A stretch of DNA of 64,000 nt from Plumapathes pennacea (GCA_964036295.1 OZ038469.1:496001-560000); one strand, 5' to 3'. Positions 16,701-27,749 are shown, counted from the stretch's first letter. Program-made: numbers and translations. The notes: generated by a model not told the origin, from the letters alone.

Positions 16701-18620
16701 TACGTGCAGGGTCCTAAGGCAGTGAAGCAGCCACATAATAGTCGCGCAAAGCACCCTAGTTAAAGGCTAGTCGCGCAAAGCAGCTTGGGAAACCTACAAT
16801 GGAATCTTTCGCTGTCACGTGTTGTTAAAGTTTCGTAGTGAACAGTTCAGATTGACTGGTCGCCGTCTCAAGTTGTTCAGGTACCAGTTCAGGTTGTCTG
16901 GTCACCATCTCGTGTTGTTTAGGTACCAGTTCAGGTTGGCTGGTCACCATCTCGTGTTGTTCAGGTTCCAGTTCAGGTTGTCTGGTCACCATCTCGTGTT
17001 GTTCAGGTTCCAGTTCAGGTTGTCTGGTCACCATCTCGTGTTGTTCAGGTTCCAGTTCAGGTTGTCTGGTCACCATCTCGTGTTGTTTAGGTTCCAGTTC
17101 AGGTTGTCTGGTCACCATCTCGTGTTGTTTAGGTTCCAGTTCAGGTTGTCTGGTCACCATCTCGTGTTGTTTAGGTTCCAGTTCAGGTTGTCTGGTCACC
17201 ATCTCGTGTTGTTTAGGTTCCAGTTCAGGTTGTCTGGTCACCATCTCGTGTTGTTCAGGTTCCAGTTCAAGTTGTCTGATCGTCATCTCGTGTTGTTCAG
17301 GTTCCGTGGTCAACACGGACACGCGTGACTCTCGCAGTTCAAGTTGTCTGGTCGCTGTCTCGTGTTGTTCAGGTTCCGAGGTCAACACGGACACGCGTGA
17401 CTCTCGCAGTTCAAGTTGTCTGGTCGTCATCTCGTGTTGTTCAGGTTCCGTGGTCAACACGGACACGCGTGACTCTCGCAGTTCAAGTTGTCTGGTCGTC
17501 ATCTCGTGTTGTTCAGGTTCCGTGGTCAACACGGACACGCGTGACTCTCGCAGTTCAGGTTGTCTGTTCGCTGTGACGCTCTTGATACGGAGCACGCTGT
17601 TGTTTAAATATCTCTTTCTCCGGCAGACTATCTTGATAAACTCTCTCCTGAACTGTTCAAACTGAAACGCGTAGACTATTGGATTGATTGACGAGTTTAA
17701 AACAATCAGGTAAATAGCAACAGTATGCGCTGGGTGGCCGAGTGAGAATTGCTGTGGTGCAGCGTTTGAAATGACCTGCATGAGAAGGCCTGGTAACCAG
17801 GAAAGAGCGTACATGACACTTAATGCAAGCATCGTTTTTGTGATTTTCTTTCTTGAGCGTCTCGCGGCTTGACGTGTGACGTCACTGATGTCAAACCACA
17901 AGAAGTGCGCTACTCTAGCGTATAGTACTAACATGAAGGTAGTGGGCAGTATACCGGCCAAAAGGAGCCACAGCGCGCCATGGACGTGTGCAACCCATCT
18001 TGCTGGCCAGGTGTAGTTACACGTACCGATGTCTTCATCAAAGTGGGTGCCGATAAAATATAAGGGAATTGTAAAAACAGCAGCCGCGCTCCAGCCAATA
18101 GGGACGAGTATTTTCAATTTCTTGGTCGTGATCCTGTGACGGATGCTTAGAGGTTTCATGATTACATAATAACGCTCAAGGGAAATAAGAACGAGAGAGA
18201 AGATCGAGGAAATTGCGCCTGCCCAGCCCAAGTTTCCCAACATAACAAGCTTGCAAAGAACATCGCCAGCCTGCCCTCGTGGGTGGACAAAAGTATCGAT
18301 TAGAATGAACCTCGGGAACATAGCGAGTCCCATGATTAGGTCGGCCACGGCAAGGTTTAGCAGGAGATAGTTGATTGGAGTCTTCATGACAGGGCTCTTG
18401 ATTATAACGAGGATGACAAGCGGATTGCCCACCAGGTTGGGAAACACAAGGACGGAGAAAATAGCTTTGAACATGACGTTGTTGCTACTCATTTCTTTGA
18501 CCTGAAATTATAACAACACGAATATTTGAATAATAGATGTATGTAGATAATAGATGAAGTGTCTCTTTGTTGGCCAGCCCGTTCTTGGTTTACTAAGTCT
18601 TGTTACTTTCAGGGACTCTT

Positions 18621-18655
<35 letters not shown>

Positions 18656-20335
18656 CAAATTTCTTTAAATTTGTCGAGTGGCCCAAGGTGTGTAGTTCCT
18701 CAGTCTTTACTTTCACTTAGGCCCGTTTCGAACGTCGAAGTTCATGCGTCGCATATAATGTAAATTAGGTGCGAAACAATATATTTTCTCATTTGCAAAT
18801 TGTACTTGACGCATATGAAGTTCGACGTTTAAAACAGGCCTTAGTTCTAGTTTTTGTTTTTGCCTAATGCCTGAAAACCTTAATTTTTCAGGTCGGCGTC
18901 CCACTTTAGTGGGAAGCACGACTTTATTGCAGTCAAGACTGCTTCAGTCAGTCAGTCAGTCAGTCATGCTGTGTCAGCAATTGACTTCCAAATTTGGGCA
19001 TCACGAAGATGAGACAACCGGTAATTCAGAAAGAGGACGGACAGTACGTAAAAGCAAGAGGGGATTAGACCTTCAATCGATGCATCTCGTATATGGCTTT
19101 TTCGCTAGTTAAACCCTCCCTTTGCTTGTAAGCCGGGCTACAAATTAATTTCTAGTGGCTGTTTTGATCAGCTGGAGATTCATTCATTATACATATTTCA
19201 TTTGGAAGATGGAAGGTTGCGGAAAGTGTATCAAGCTAAGTTGGGCTCCGAGTATATGACACTTGACACAACCTTATAGCAGAGGAACCCTTTTTTCAAA
19301 CGAGATGAAATTAATATGTAGCAACATTATAAAGTATACGTGGACACAACTTTTAAATAACTGCGAGAGCTTAACCTCACAGCAGAATCTAATTCATGAA
19401 ATACACGAAAACAAAATATTTAGTACTAGCTGAAGAAAAGCATATTCGGTCGGGCTTTTAGTTTTAATTGTACTTACTTGAACAGGTCTATTCCCATAAG
19501 TACGGGTTCGTTTTTGATTGTTTCTTTGTTTGTTTGTTTGTTTGTTTGTCTTTTTAAGCTCAGCACAGAAGGGACTGAGCCTTTCACTTTGTTCGTTGAC
19601 TTCGGATGATCGTTCTTGGACTCGGCGTTCTTTTTACCAACAAGTTTATGTCGAACGAAGACGTTGATATGGCAAGATGCTTCACGTCTGTTATGTCTCA
19701 GAGATATACAGCCACCTGCAGAGCTGAATATTAAGTGCCCTATTACTAAAGAGAGTCATGCTGCCGACAGGTTCATTATTATTGTTTTCGTTCATGACGT
19801 TGACAGTGATGCACGTTTTCTGGTTACCAAAGAAACGAAACGAAACAGGACATTTTTGCGAGAAGACCCTTAGGCGTATGGAACCCGCCTGTTGCAGACA
19901 TTGCATTTCAGGCAAATTGCTGTCAGTGTAAATATTGCGCGTAAAAAGCCCTTTAGCATCGCTACTGATTGGGGACACTACACAACAAAACCGTATGCAC
20001 TTTATGTAAGGCATAAAGTAATTTACGAGTGGTTTTACATTGAAGAATCATAAGTGCGAGATAGTGACACCGCCAATTGCTTGCTTGTTTGAGCAGTTCA
20101 CAATCGGGTTTTTACTTTTGTGCTTGTCTGGCTGAGAATGTGGCCTAACAGTGTTTGTACAAAAGCGAGTAAGTGTAGCAAACGCAAAACCAAAGCAACA
20201 ACACGATTACTTTCGACAGTCGTCTGAAAACCGCTCTAATGGGATAAACAAAGGAATGAGTTTACTTATACGTCGACACAAAACTTTTACAGAAGAAAAT
20301 GCAAACAAATCCTATATAAACGAACACTGAAGATA

Positions 20336-20366
<31 letters not shown>

Positions 20367-21114
20367 TTTTTAATTTTTTTATTATTATTATTTTTATATA
20401 GGCACGAGTGTTTTACTGGAAAATATACCGTGCGTAAAATCCATACGAAGCAACATCCGGGACCCGAGTGGCGTATTTTCCATATCCTCACTAGTGAGGA
20501 TATCGTTGGCATCATTTCCCGCTTTTTCACGGTTGTTTGTGCTAGTTCTCGTAAAACACTCGTTTCTAATATATTAAAAAGAAAATTACACGGCGGCTTG
20601 AAGATATGGATTTTATTTTCTCGTGGTAAAAACAATATTTTACTCACTCGCGAAGCGCTCGTTCGTAAAATATTGTTTTTCTCGAAAATAAAATTCATAT
20701 CTTCGCGCCGCCGTGTAATATCCTCTCTCTCTATATATATATATGTATCACAATAAGCATTTACGCAAATACTGAGTTTTACACCGTGTCTTGGCCGGCG
20801 CGTCATATTAAGAAGTTGTAAGTGCGCGGTGAGATTGTTTATGCTCTTTATTTCGTACAGCTCCTTCAAGACGCGGTGATTTGGAAATCCTAGGCTACGT
20901 CATGTTACAGTGGCTGTGCGAGCGCCTGCCTTGGGAGGACAATTTAGCCGACAAAGAATACGTAAAGAACCAGAAAATAAGGTACCCCTGAACCTCAGTC
21001 TTTCTTTGCTAGGGAGAGGGGGTTAAGGAAAGGGGAGCGTATTTTCCTTCAGGTGATAAGAGAATTGCAATGCTATGTGAGGAATTCTCGAAGTTTCTTT
21101 GCCTTCAGTTTTTA

Positions 21115-21163
<49 letters not shown>

Positions 21164-22244
21164 TAGCTACATGGACAACATTCCAAAACTGATGAAGGAG
21201 TGTTTTGGCAGTAAGCATCCGCGTAAGTTGTATTTCCTATTTACTGCAGGGTGTACAGTTTATGCCGCTCACTTGTGGTTTACTGACAGAAAGAAGGCTA
21301 TTTTGTGAGATTTGTTTTGTGTTTGTTTGTCTTTTTGTGTAAATAAGATTACCCCTGTACTTTTGAGTCTACGTTTTGAGTATTAAACCCTTCGTCGGAG
21401 CAAGTTTGTACCAGGTTTTCATTCGCTCTTGCAGTAGATTTACAATCAAGACAAAACTATTGACACTGCATAAATATCGTGCTCCTCACAAGGTCGTTAC
21501 ATTGCCCTATGTTTGTGTTTGTTGTGTTAGTGTACAAAGTAAATAGATTGCACTATTTTGATTCGCAGCTGAGATGCAGCGCTTTCTGGAGTATGTCCGT
21601 GATTTGGAGTACGAAGAAGAGCCTGAGTACGAGTCAATCCGCAAGTGGTTCGCTGACGGTCTGAAGAAGCGAGGCGTGAAGGATGACGGGAAGGGCGTGC
21701 AGTTTATCACAGGGCACCCCGAGGAAGCGATGCCTCCAGTGTCAGCTAGAGACGTGAGTATTCACTTTCTCTCAGCCAATCAGCGCCCAGAAAATACAAT
21801 GAGGACCACAAGACTTTGCGCCCCTCTTACCTTTATAAATAAATGTTGTGTAAGCCGTTTGCAACAGTGGAATTAAGCCATTGAAATGCGACCTAGCATA
21901 GAATTATGTTGTTGTGAAATTTAAGGTGGAAGGCGTTATCCAAGTGAAATGTTTCGTAGTTCTAACAGTAGATCACTAAACGATGGTTTGTTTGCCAGAA
22001 ATCAACCAAGAGGAAGAATGAAGCAGGCGAAGAGACAAGAAGCCCACAGAAGAAGAGGAGACCTGCCAGTCAGGCGCAGCGAAAAGCTCCTGCAGCGGAG
22101 AAACTTGTCAAAACAAGTCCAGTGAAGAAACCTGCTAAAGCAAGAACAACAAAGAAACCGGCTAAAGCAGAAACAAGCAGAGCGACAAGAGCCACTGGAC
22201 GAATGAAGAAGTCAATAATGGTGGATACTGCAAAATCGCCATGA
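13704..22244 (+). CDS. VRK1: Vaccinia-related kinase, VRK1-type Ser/Thr kinase (nuclear)
   Basis: Ten exons: 13704-13890, 14193-14248, 14358-14427, 14829-15025, 15856-15954, 16495-16627, 20861-20981, 21167-21222, 21569-21753, 21999-22244; 449 residues (human 396). The kinase core has the glycine loop [11 protein letters not shown] (~52-62), Lys80 in VIKVE, the catalytic loop [10 protein letters not shown] (Asp186, Lys188, Asn191), DYG at 208-210 (VRKs have DYG, not DFG), KEYKEDPKR and [13 protein letters not shown]. The last exon (369-449) is a Lys/Ala/Pro-rich basic tail with repeated KKPAK blocks, resembling histone H1 tails and likely to direct nuclear/chromatin location. In animals VRK1 phosphorylates BAF, whose gene is the divergent neighbour. 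Intron 6 (16628-20860) hosts an antisense GPCR gene. A partial second copy lies downstream. Confidence 0.95.
15212..15413. mobile_element. MITE (ACCCTTT TIR family), VRK1 intron 4, element 1
   Basis: It starts ACCCTTTGACTCCCAATC next to a TA and ends TTGGGAGTAAAAGGGT, giving inverted ends of about 17 bp. No coding capacity. The left edge of the 9.5-kb tandem duplication falls in its right terminus. Confidence 0.75.
15452..15658. mobile_element. MITE (ACCCTTT TIR family), VRK1 intron 4, element 2
   Basis: A 207-bp element flanked by TA on both sides, with ends ACCCTTTCGCTC and GAGTAAAAGGGT. The duplicate unit has the corresponding site empty (around 24974), so this insertion post-dates the duplication. 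TA target duplication points to a Tc1/mariner-type mobiliser. Confidence 0.8.
16110..16494 (+). repeat. Pyrimidine-rich (CTT/CTC)n tract before VRK1 exon 6
   Basis: Almost continuous TTCTTCCTCCTC-type sequence running up to the acceptor at 16494. It yields long spurious reading frames on both strands. Unit 2 has a shorter relative at about 25390-25646. Confidence 0.8.
16825..18492 (-). CDS. Class A GPCR with long repetitive C-terminal tail, nested antisense in VRK1 intron 6
   Basis: Intronless, 555 residues. Seven hydrophobic segments lie in residues ~8-300. Marks are LVGN in TM1, NLAVADL in TM2, ERY (in place of DRY) after TM3, SWLP in TM6 and NPIVYAF in TM7; it looks peptide-receptor-like but the ligand cannot be called. 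Residues 312-547 are a tandem-repeat tail: four 24-residue units ([19 protein letters not shown] core), then ten 14-residue units ([13 protein letters not shown] type). The 14-mer equals the 24-mer with the ten residues [10 protein letters not shown] removed. The tail is rich in Glu, Gln, Thr and Ser, should be disordered and could offer many phosphorylation sites. A paralogue with a broken tail is at 25972-27410. Confidence 0.88.
   Translation of the reverse strand: MSSNNVMFKAIFSVLVFPNLVGNPLVILVIIKSPVMKTPINYLLLNLAVADLIMGLAMFPRFILIDTFVHPRGQAGDVLCKLVMLGNLGWAGAISSIFSLVLISLERYYVIMKPLSIRHRITTKKLKILVPIGWSAAAVFTIPLYFIGTHFDEDIGTCNYTWPARWVAHVHGALWLLLAGILPTTFMLVLYARVAHFLWFDISDVTRQAARRSRKKITKTMLALSVMYALSWLPGLLMQVISNAAPQQFSLGHPAHTVAIYLIVLNSSINPIVYAFQFEQFRREFIKIVCRRKRYLNNSVLRIKSVTANRQPELRESRVSVLTTEPEQHEMTTRQLELRESRVSVLTTEPEQHEMTTRQLELRESRVSVLTSEPEQHETATRQLELRESRVSVLTTEPEQHEMTIRQLELEPEQHEMVTRQPELEPKQHEMVTRQPELEPKQHEMVTRQPELEPKQHEMVTRQPELEPKQHEMVTRQPELEPEQHEMVTRQPELEPEQHEMVTRQPELEPEQHEMVTSQPELVPKQHEMVTRQPELVPEQLETATSQSELFTTKL
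16852..17559 (-). repeat. Coding minisatellite: 10 x 42 bp and 4 x 72 bp
   Basis: Encodes the GPCR tail. On the plus strand the 42-bp unit reads CAGGTTCCAGTTCAGGTTGT and onwards (16852-17271). The 72-bp units (17272-17559) add 30 bp containing GGTCAACACGGACACGCGTG. Adjacent units are nearly identical, which implies recent expansion. Repeat number is likely to vary between individuals. Confidence 0.9.
20586..20718. mobile_element. Foldback element in VRK1 intron 6
   Basis: Two ~63-bp arms form a near-perfect hairpin: TTACACGGCGGCTTGAAGAT at the left and ATCTTCGCGCCGCCGTGTAA at the right, with a loop of a few bases near 20652. It is bounded outside by AT dinucleotide runs (20335-20353 and 20735-20745). 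It is missing from unit 2 of the tandem duplication. Confidence 0.7.
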
Positions 22245-22887
22245 GACACTAAAACACAGGTGAACAAACGCAAACACACATCCTACGTAGCTTGGGGTTC
22301 GACCTGAAACCGCACAACATTGACAGTGCCTTATGCGAACCGCGCGCCCGAGATTAGATTATACGTGCAGTCTGTAGCGTCTGAAACTCGAGCCATATTT
22401 CCTTCCTATGCACATTTCTCATTTGTTTCTAGTTTGCTTAAGGTCGTGTCGGTATTTACTCGGGTACACCTGAACATGGCAACACATTTCCAAAGGTTAC
22501 TTGAGGGACCAATCAGTGCCTGGAGAGTATATATATGTGTGTTAGGGGAGACGGAGGGGGAGGGAGAGGGGAGGGTAATTTGATGAGCAGAGTGTGGTGC
22601 ACGCCAAGGCAACTTCAACTTGTATATAGTAAGAACATTTTAACATTAAAAGAACCAGTTCATTTATACATACAGTTTAATATTTGCTTTTGATCCTATC
22701 TGTTTTTACAAGAAGTTCTTAATATGGGGAATCGAGGTTTTGGAATTGGCGTGCTTAGAGCTGACTTAATAACAGACTGACAGTGCAAACGTGAAGGATT
22801 GCAAATGAACAGAGTCACTCCTATAATTCACCCTTCCCCTGTTCCACTATGGTGGAAGGTGGGAGATGGGGGGGTCATTTGTTGAAT
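22245..22887. other. 3' flank between VRK1 and ThiM copy 1 (converging)
   Basis: No coding exon seen. There is a purine-rich GGGAGA stretch near 22547-22575. The region is closely matched by 31239-32035 in unit 2. Confidence 0.4.
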
Positions 22888-23749
22888 CTAGTTAAAGTTG
22901 GCCTGCTTGTGTATGTCGTCACAGTTCATGTAGGACAGCGCATCCACGAGGTGTACTCGCGCGCTACCGGGACCCACGTCACCGCGGACAACGGATCTAT
23001 CAGCAGCCAGTTGACCAGCGATTCCAAAAACACACAACGCATGCGCACAAGCCTTCATTACTTGCTCGTTACTTTTCCAATTCACGACAGAAACGAAAGC
23101 CGCCATGATGGAGCTCAGAGAGCAGCCCGAAGCCGTGATTTTTTGAAAAATAGGATGCCCATTCGTGACCATGAGTACTAGCAAGCCGTATGTGACGTAA
23201 TCGCTTTTTCCCGTTACCACGACAACGCAGGAACATTCTTTGGCCAGCACCTTGGCGTGAGTGAGGGCCGCTTCCGCTGTCTGCCTGCTGTCCATTCCCT
23301 GCTTACCATCTGAAGAGGAAAAGGCGAAGGCTCGTTAATTAAGTGAATTAACTCGTAGAGAACGTATCGAAGTGTTGGCCAGAGTAAGTATAGAATTATG
23401 GTTGACCTCTGACGAAACGTGTTCAGGCCCATTATGCTTGACTGCTAAAAGCTAAACGGCTTACCAGGAAAGGAGTTCAGACCGAGGGTGATTGCGTTCG
23501 CCAAGGCCATGACCTCTGACGCGTTTCCTCTAAACAGCGTGGGCTCATAACTCAGCACCAGGTCCTTGCACGTCTGTGTGCGCAGATTGGTCGCGCCGGC
23601 GCCTGCTGGGTCTAGTACCCAGGGTTTTCCGAGCGCTTTCGCTTTGGCAGCGGCTTTATTCATGGAGGCAATGCAAGGTTTGGACAGCGTTCCTATGTTG
23701 ATTGTCAGCGCAGACGTTAACGCCACAAACTCTTCAACTTCTTCTTCAG
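22888..23749 (-). pseudogene. Hydroxyethylthiazole kinase, copy 1: exons 2-3 only, first exon absent
   Basis: Two exons on the minus strand, 23465-23749 and 22888-23309, the same sizes as in the complete copy. They keep [28 protein letters not shown] and the ASGCSL cysteine motif. The N-terminal exon with the HCITN region is not present: sequence upstream switches at 24932 to VRK1 intron. There is no frameshift in the two exons, so the decay is by truncation only and recent. It could still be transcribed from a foreign start, but a full kinase cannot be made here. Confidence 0.85.
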
Positions 23750-25153
23750 CTGCAGAAAAAAAAAAAAAAAAAGCGAAATAAGCGATAAGCATTCAAGGAT
23801 TACCACTCGTAATTTCGTGTCGGTGACTTGGCTTCAAATGTTTCTATCGATTGATGTACACAATTGTTGAAATTTAGAAACTCTAGAAAGTTTTTTGAAA
23901 CAATGTTGAAGTTTGACAGCCTGATGCAAGAAAAAAAGATTTCATAAAACCTCCCATATTATTCATGCTGCGCTGCAAAGCTTGTATAGTGCGTACCCTG
24001 AATGGACGAAAAGAAAGGTTCCTCTTTTTCTTGTCGTGTTTCGCTGAACTGTCGACTTGCTTTCATAACGGTTTAGCTGCTTTCTTTGAATATACTGATA
24101 AGCAGGTTGGATCAGTCGGTCAATATTTTGGGGAAATTGTCGTACATTAGTTGTCAATAGTGAATGGTCAGAATTTTGACAAATTTACATATAATCCACC
24201 TGCATACTGAAAGTCTTTCATAACGTACACGCGTAAGACTGTAGCGCTCGTTATCCTCAAAGATTTGTTTGTGTAGGTTGACATGCCTAACAGGTAGCGG
24301 GAAATCTAAGCGACACATCACGACAGTATTTACAGAACCTTCGCTTTCTTATTAGTGGCGAAAGTCATTCATATGTGAATGCTTTCGTTTGACTTGGGCC
24401 AATCAGAAGAGACGCTCTGTGGCTCTGGACCAATCAGGTGTAAACAAAACCACAATACCATTGGCTAGACGGCTTGTCAAGCAAACAATGAAGAGAGGGT
24501 TTTCTTTTTTCCAGCTGTGAAAATGTTATGTGAGCTTTTGAGTGGCTACGGGTTTTTGGTCTTACGAGTCGCATACGAGTTGAACCATAGAAAATAGCGC
24601 TAGTTATGACGTCAGACCCAGTAACGCGCGCTTTTGTTCGACACTTTGTGATGCGGCGCTTTTTTTTTTTTTGAGGTTCATTAGTGCTTGCTTTTTTGTT
24701 CTTGTTTTATCACATTATATAATTGTTTATTAAAAGGGAACACCACCAGTAATTGCATGCGAAATATGACGATCTGTCAAAAATTAACCACTTTCTATGC
24801 TGGTTTCCTGTGTTGCGTTAATTAAGGGAAATGTTGGATGGATAGTAATCCTGATTACTTTAGTTCTTTGGCGACGAATATGTCAAACCATTCAAAGAAC
24901 CTTCCCGAGACTTGCCTATGTGTCATGAAAAGGTGTAATCCTGGCCTTCACTAAGGTAGTCTTAGATGCTTAAGTGCTTCAATTTACAATAACTCGGCAT
25001 ACAGTAGCGTGTTGTCATGGGCTTTTCTTTTATGGTTCATCTAAAGAGTGGACTACAACTTTTTTTATAGAATTAGATATAGTTTACACTGTCTTGTAGT
25101 GTCGTCAGTCTGTTTTGGTCGTCACATGTGAAGGCAGTATCGTCTGGTATTAG
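23750..25153. other. Truncated ThiM intron and duplication junction
   Basis: 23750-24932 is matched almost base for base by 32898-34104, intronic in the complete ThiM gene. From 24933 the sequence is VRK1 intron 4 of unit 2. No coding exon seen. Confidence 0.7.
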
Positions 25154-25971
25154 GTGGATATTCTTGAGTACATTCACTCAAATCAGTATTGCCACGCGGA
25201 TATCAAAGGCTCAAATCTAATGCTGGGCTTTCCGCCAGACAAGAGAGGAGGTCAAGTGAGTTTAACCATACTCACGTAACAATTCAGCGTGCAAAAAGAA
25301 GTTCTTATTTCATGTCAGCGGTATACTTAAAAAGTAGCTGTTGTAGCTAAGCATATTACAACGTAAGTATTTACATTTTACTCCAAATTGTTATTGTTTT
25401 TTTTTCTTCTTCCTCCTTATTTTCATCTTGCTCATGATCATGTTCTTCCTTTTCTCTTCTCCTCCTTATCCAACTTCATGTTCTTCCTCTTCATCATCAT
25501 CATCATCATCTTCTTTTTCCTTTCCTCCTTGTCCATGTTCTTTCTCCTTTTTCTTGTTGTTCTTTATCTTCATTCTTACTTTTCCTTGTTTTTGTTCCCT
25601 TTTACTTTTCATTCCCAATTTTTCTTTATCTATTGTTTTTTTTAAGGTGTATCGTATGGACTATGGTCTGGCATACCATTTTTGCCCAAACGGGGAACAC
25701 AAAGAATACAAGGAGGACCCAAAGAGGAGACTTGACGGCACAATCGAGTTCACCAGTAGAGATGCACACAAAGGTGTAGGTAGGTTAACATAGCGGCGAA
25801 GCTTTCTTACATTATACAGAGTTATACGGTTGTTCGTAGACTGAAAGGATATTACAGGGTCCTAAGGCGGTGAAGCAACCACGTACTAGTCGCGCAAAGC
25901 ACCATGGTTAAAGGCTAGCCGCGCAAAGCAGCTTGGGAACCTACAATGGAATCTGTCGCTGTCACGTGTTG

Positions 25972-27410
25972 TTAAAGTTTCGTAGTCAACACGGACACGC
26001 GTGAATCTCGTGGTCCAGCTTTTCTGGTCGCCGTGACGTGTTGTTCAGGTTCCAGTTCAGGTTGTCTGATCGTCATCTCGTGTTGTTCAGGTTCCGTAGT
26101 CAACACGGACACGCGTGCATCTCGCAGTTCAAGTTGTCTGGTCGTCATCTCGTGTTGTTCAGGTTCCGTAGTCAACACGGACACGCGTGCATCTCGCAGT
26201 TCAAGTTGTCTGGTCGTCATCTCGTGTTGTTCAGGTTCGTGGTCAACACGGACACGCGTGCATCTTGCAGTTCAGGTTGTCTGGTCGCAATCTCGTGTTG
26301 TTCAGGTTCCGTAGTCATCATGGACACGCGTGTATCTCGCGGTTCAGGTTGTCTGGTCGCTGTCTCGTGTTGTTCAGGTTCCGTAGTCAACACGGACACG
26401 CGTGTATCTCGCGGTTCAGGTTGTCTGGTCGTCATCTCGTGTTGTTCAGGTTCCGTGGTCAACACGGACACGCGTGCATCTCGCAGTTCAGGTTGACTGG
26501 TCGTCGTGACGGTCTTGTTATGGAGCACGCGATTGTTTTTCCGGCAGACTATCTTGATAAACTCTCTCTTGAACTGTTCAAACTGAAACGCGTAGAGTAT
26601 TGGATTGATTGACGAGTTTAAAACAACCAGGTAAATAGCAACAGTATGCGCTGGGTGGTCGAGTGAGAATTGCTGTGGTGCAGCGTTTGAAATGACGTGC
26701 ATGAGAAGGTCTGGTAACCAGGAAAGAGCGTACATGACACTTAGTGCAAGCATCGTTTTTGTGATTTTCTTTCTTGAGCGTCTCGCGGCTTGACGTGTGA
26801 CGTCACTGATGTCAAACCATAAGAAGTGCACTAGTCTAGCGTATAGTGCTAACATGAGGGTAGTGGGCAGTATACCGGCCAAAAGGAGCCACAGCGCGTC
26901 ATAAACGTGTGCAACCCATGTTGCTGGCCAAGTGTAGTTACACGTACCGATGTCTTCATCAAAGTGGGCGATATAAAAGATGGGAATTGTAAAAACAGCA
27001 GCCGCGCTCCAGCCGATAGGGACGAGTATTTTCAATTTCTTGGTCGTGATCCTGTAACGGATGCTTAGAGGTTTCATGATTACATAATAACGTTCAAAGG
27101 AAATAAGGACGAGAGAGAAGATCGAGGAAATTGCGCCTGTCCAGCCCAAGTTTCCCAACATAACAAGCTTGCAAAGAACATCGCCAGCCTGCCCTCGTGG
27201 ATGCACGAAAGTATCGACAAGGATGAACCTCGGGAACATAGCGAGTCCTATGATTAGGTCGGCCACGGCAAGGTTTAGCAGGAGATAGTTGATTGGAGTC
27301 TTCATGACAGAGCTCTTGAGTATAACGAGGATGACAAGCGAATTGCCGACCAAGTTGGGAAACACAAGCACGGAGAAAAGAGCTTTGAATATGGCGTTGT
27401 TGCTACTCAT
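25972..27410 (-). pseudogene. Second copy of the nested GPCR, frameshift in repeat tail (7TM core intact)
   Basis: The ATG at 27410 opens a frame of 397 residues ending at 26217. The seven-helix core is intact and close to the copy at 16825-18492 (same ERY, SWLP and NPILYAF marks). One base is missing near 26237, where unit 1-type repeats read GGTTCCGTGG and this copy reads GGTTCGTGG. The frame therefore ends soon after, while the remaining repeat units (25972-26220) continue in another frame. Only the disordered tail is affected, so the receptor may still work with a shorter tail; pseudogene is a cautious label. Confidence 0.75.
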
Positions 27411-27749
27411 TTCTTTGACCTGAAATTATAACAACACAGACAACTGAATAATAGGTGTACATAGATAATTCAGTTGTATTGCCTGTCTGTTGGCTAGTCG
27501 TTATTGGTTTACCAAGTTTAGTTACTTTCAGTGACTCTCTTTTTTACAAATTTCTTTAAATGTGTTGAGCGACCCAGGCTGCACCTTTACTTAGGCCCGT
27601 TTTAAACGTCGAATTCCGCGTGCGTCGCATACAATGTAAATTAGATGCGAAACAGTATATTTTGCTCATTTGCATTGTATTCCACGCATATGAAGTTCGC
27701 CGTTTGAAACAGGCTTGGTTCTAGTTTTCGGCCTAATGCATGAAAACGT

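Larger units (their letters stand above)
15412..24932 (+). repeat. Tandem segmental duplication, unit 1
   Basis: Directly repeated at 24933-34104. It contains VRK1 exons 5-10, the nested antisense GPCR and ThiM exons 2-3. The right edge reads ATGAAAAG and then jumps to VRK1 intron 4 sequence (GTGTAATCCTGGCC). AAAAG occurs at both parental edges, so the junction has about 5 bp of microhomology. Confidence 0.92.

Noticed and set aside
16852-17559. Regular ~42-bp spaced repeats looked at as a possible CRISPR array
   Set aside because: Units are contiguous with no unique spacers, are coding, and the genome is animal.
16819-17665. Plus-strand repetitive frames with [14 protein letters not shown]-type repeats
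   Set aside because: Shadow of the minus-strand GPCR tail repeat. The minus strand has the seven-helix receptor in frame with it, so that is the coding strand.
22888-23749. Reading ThiM copy 1 as a complete gene
   Set aside because: The first exon with the HCITN region is absent; upstream sequence changes to VRK1 intron at 24933.
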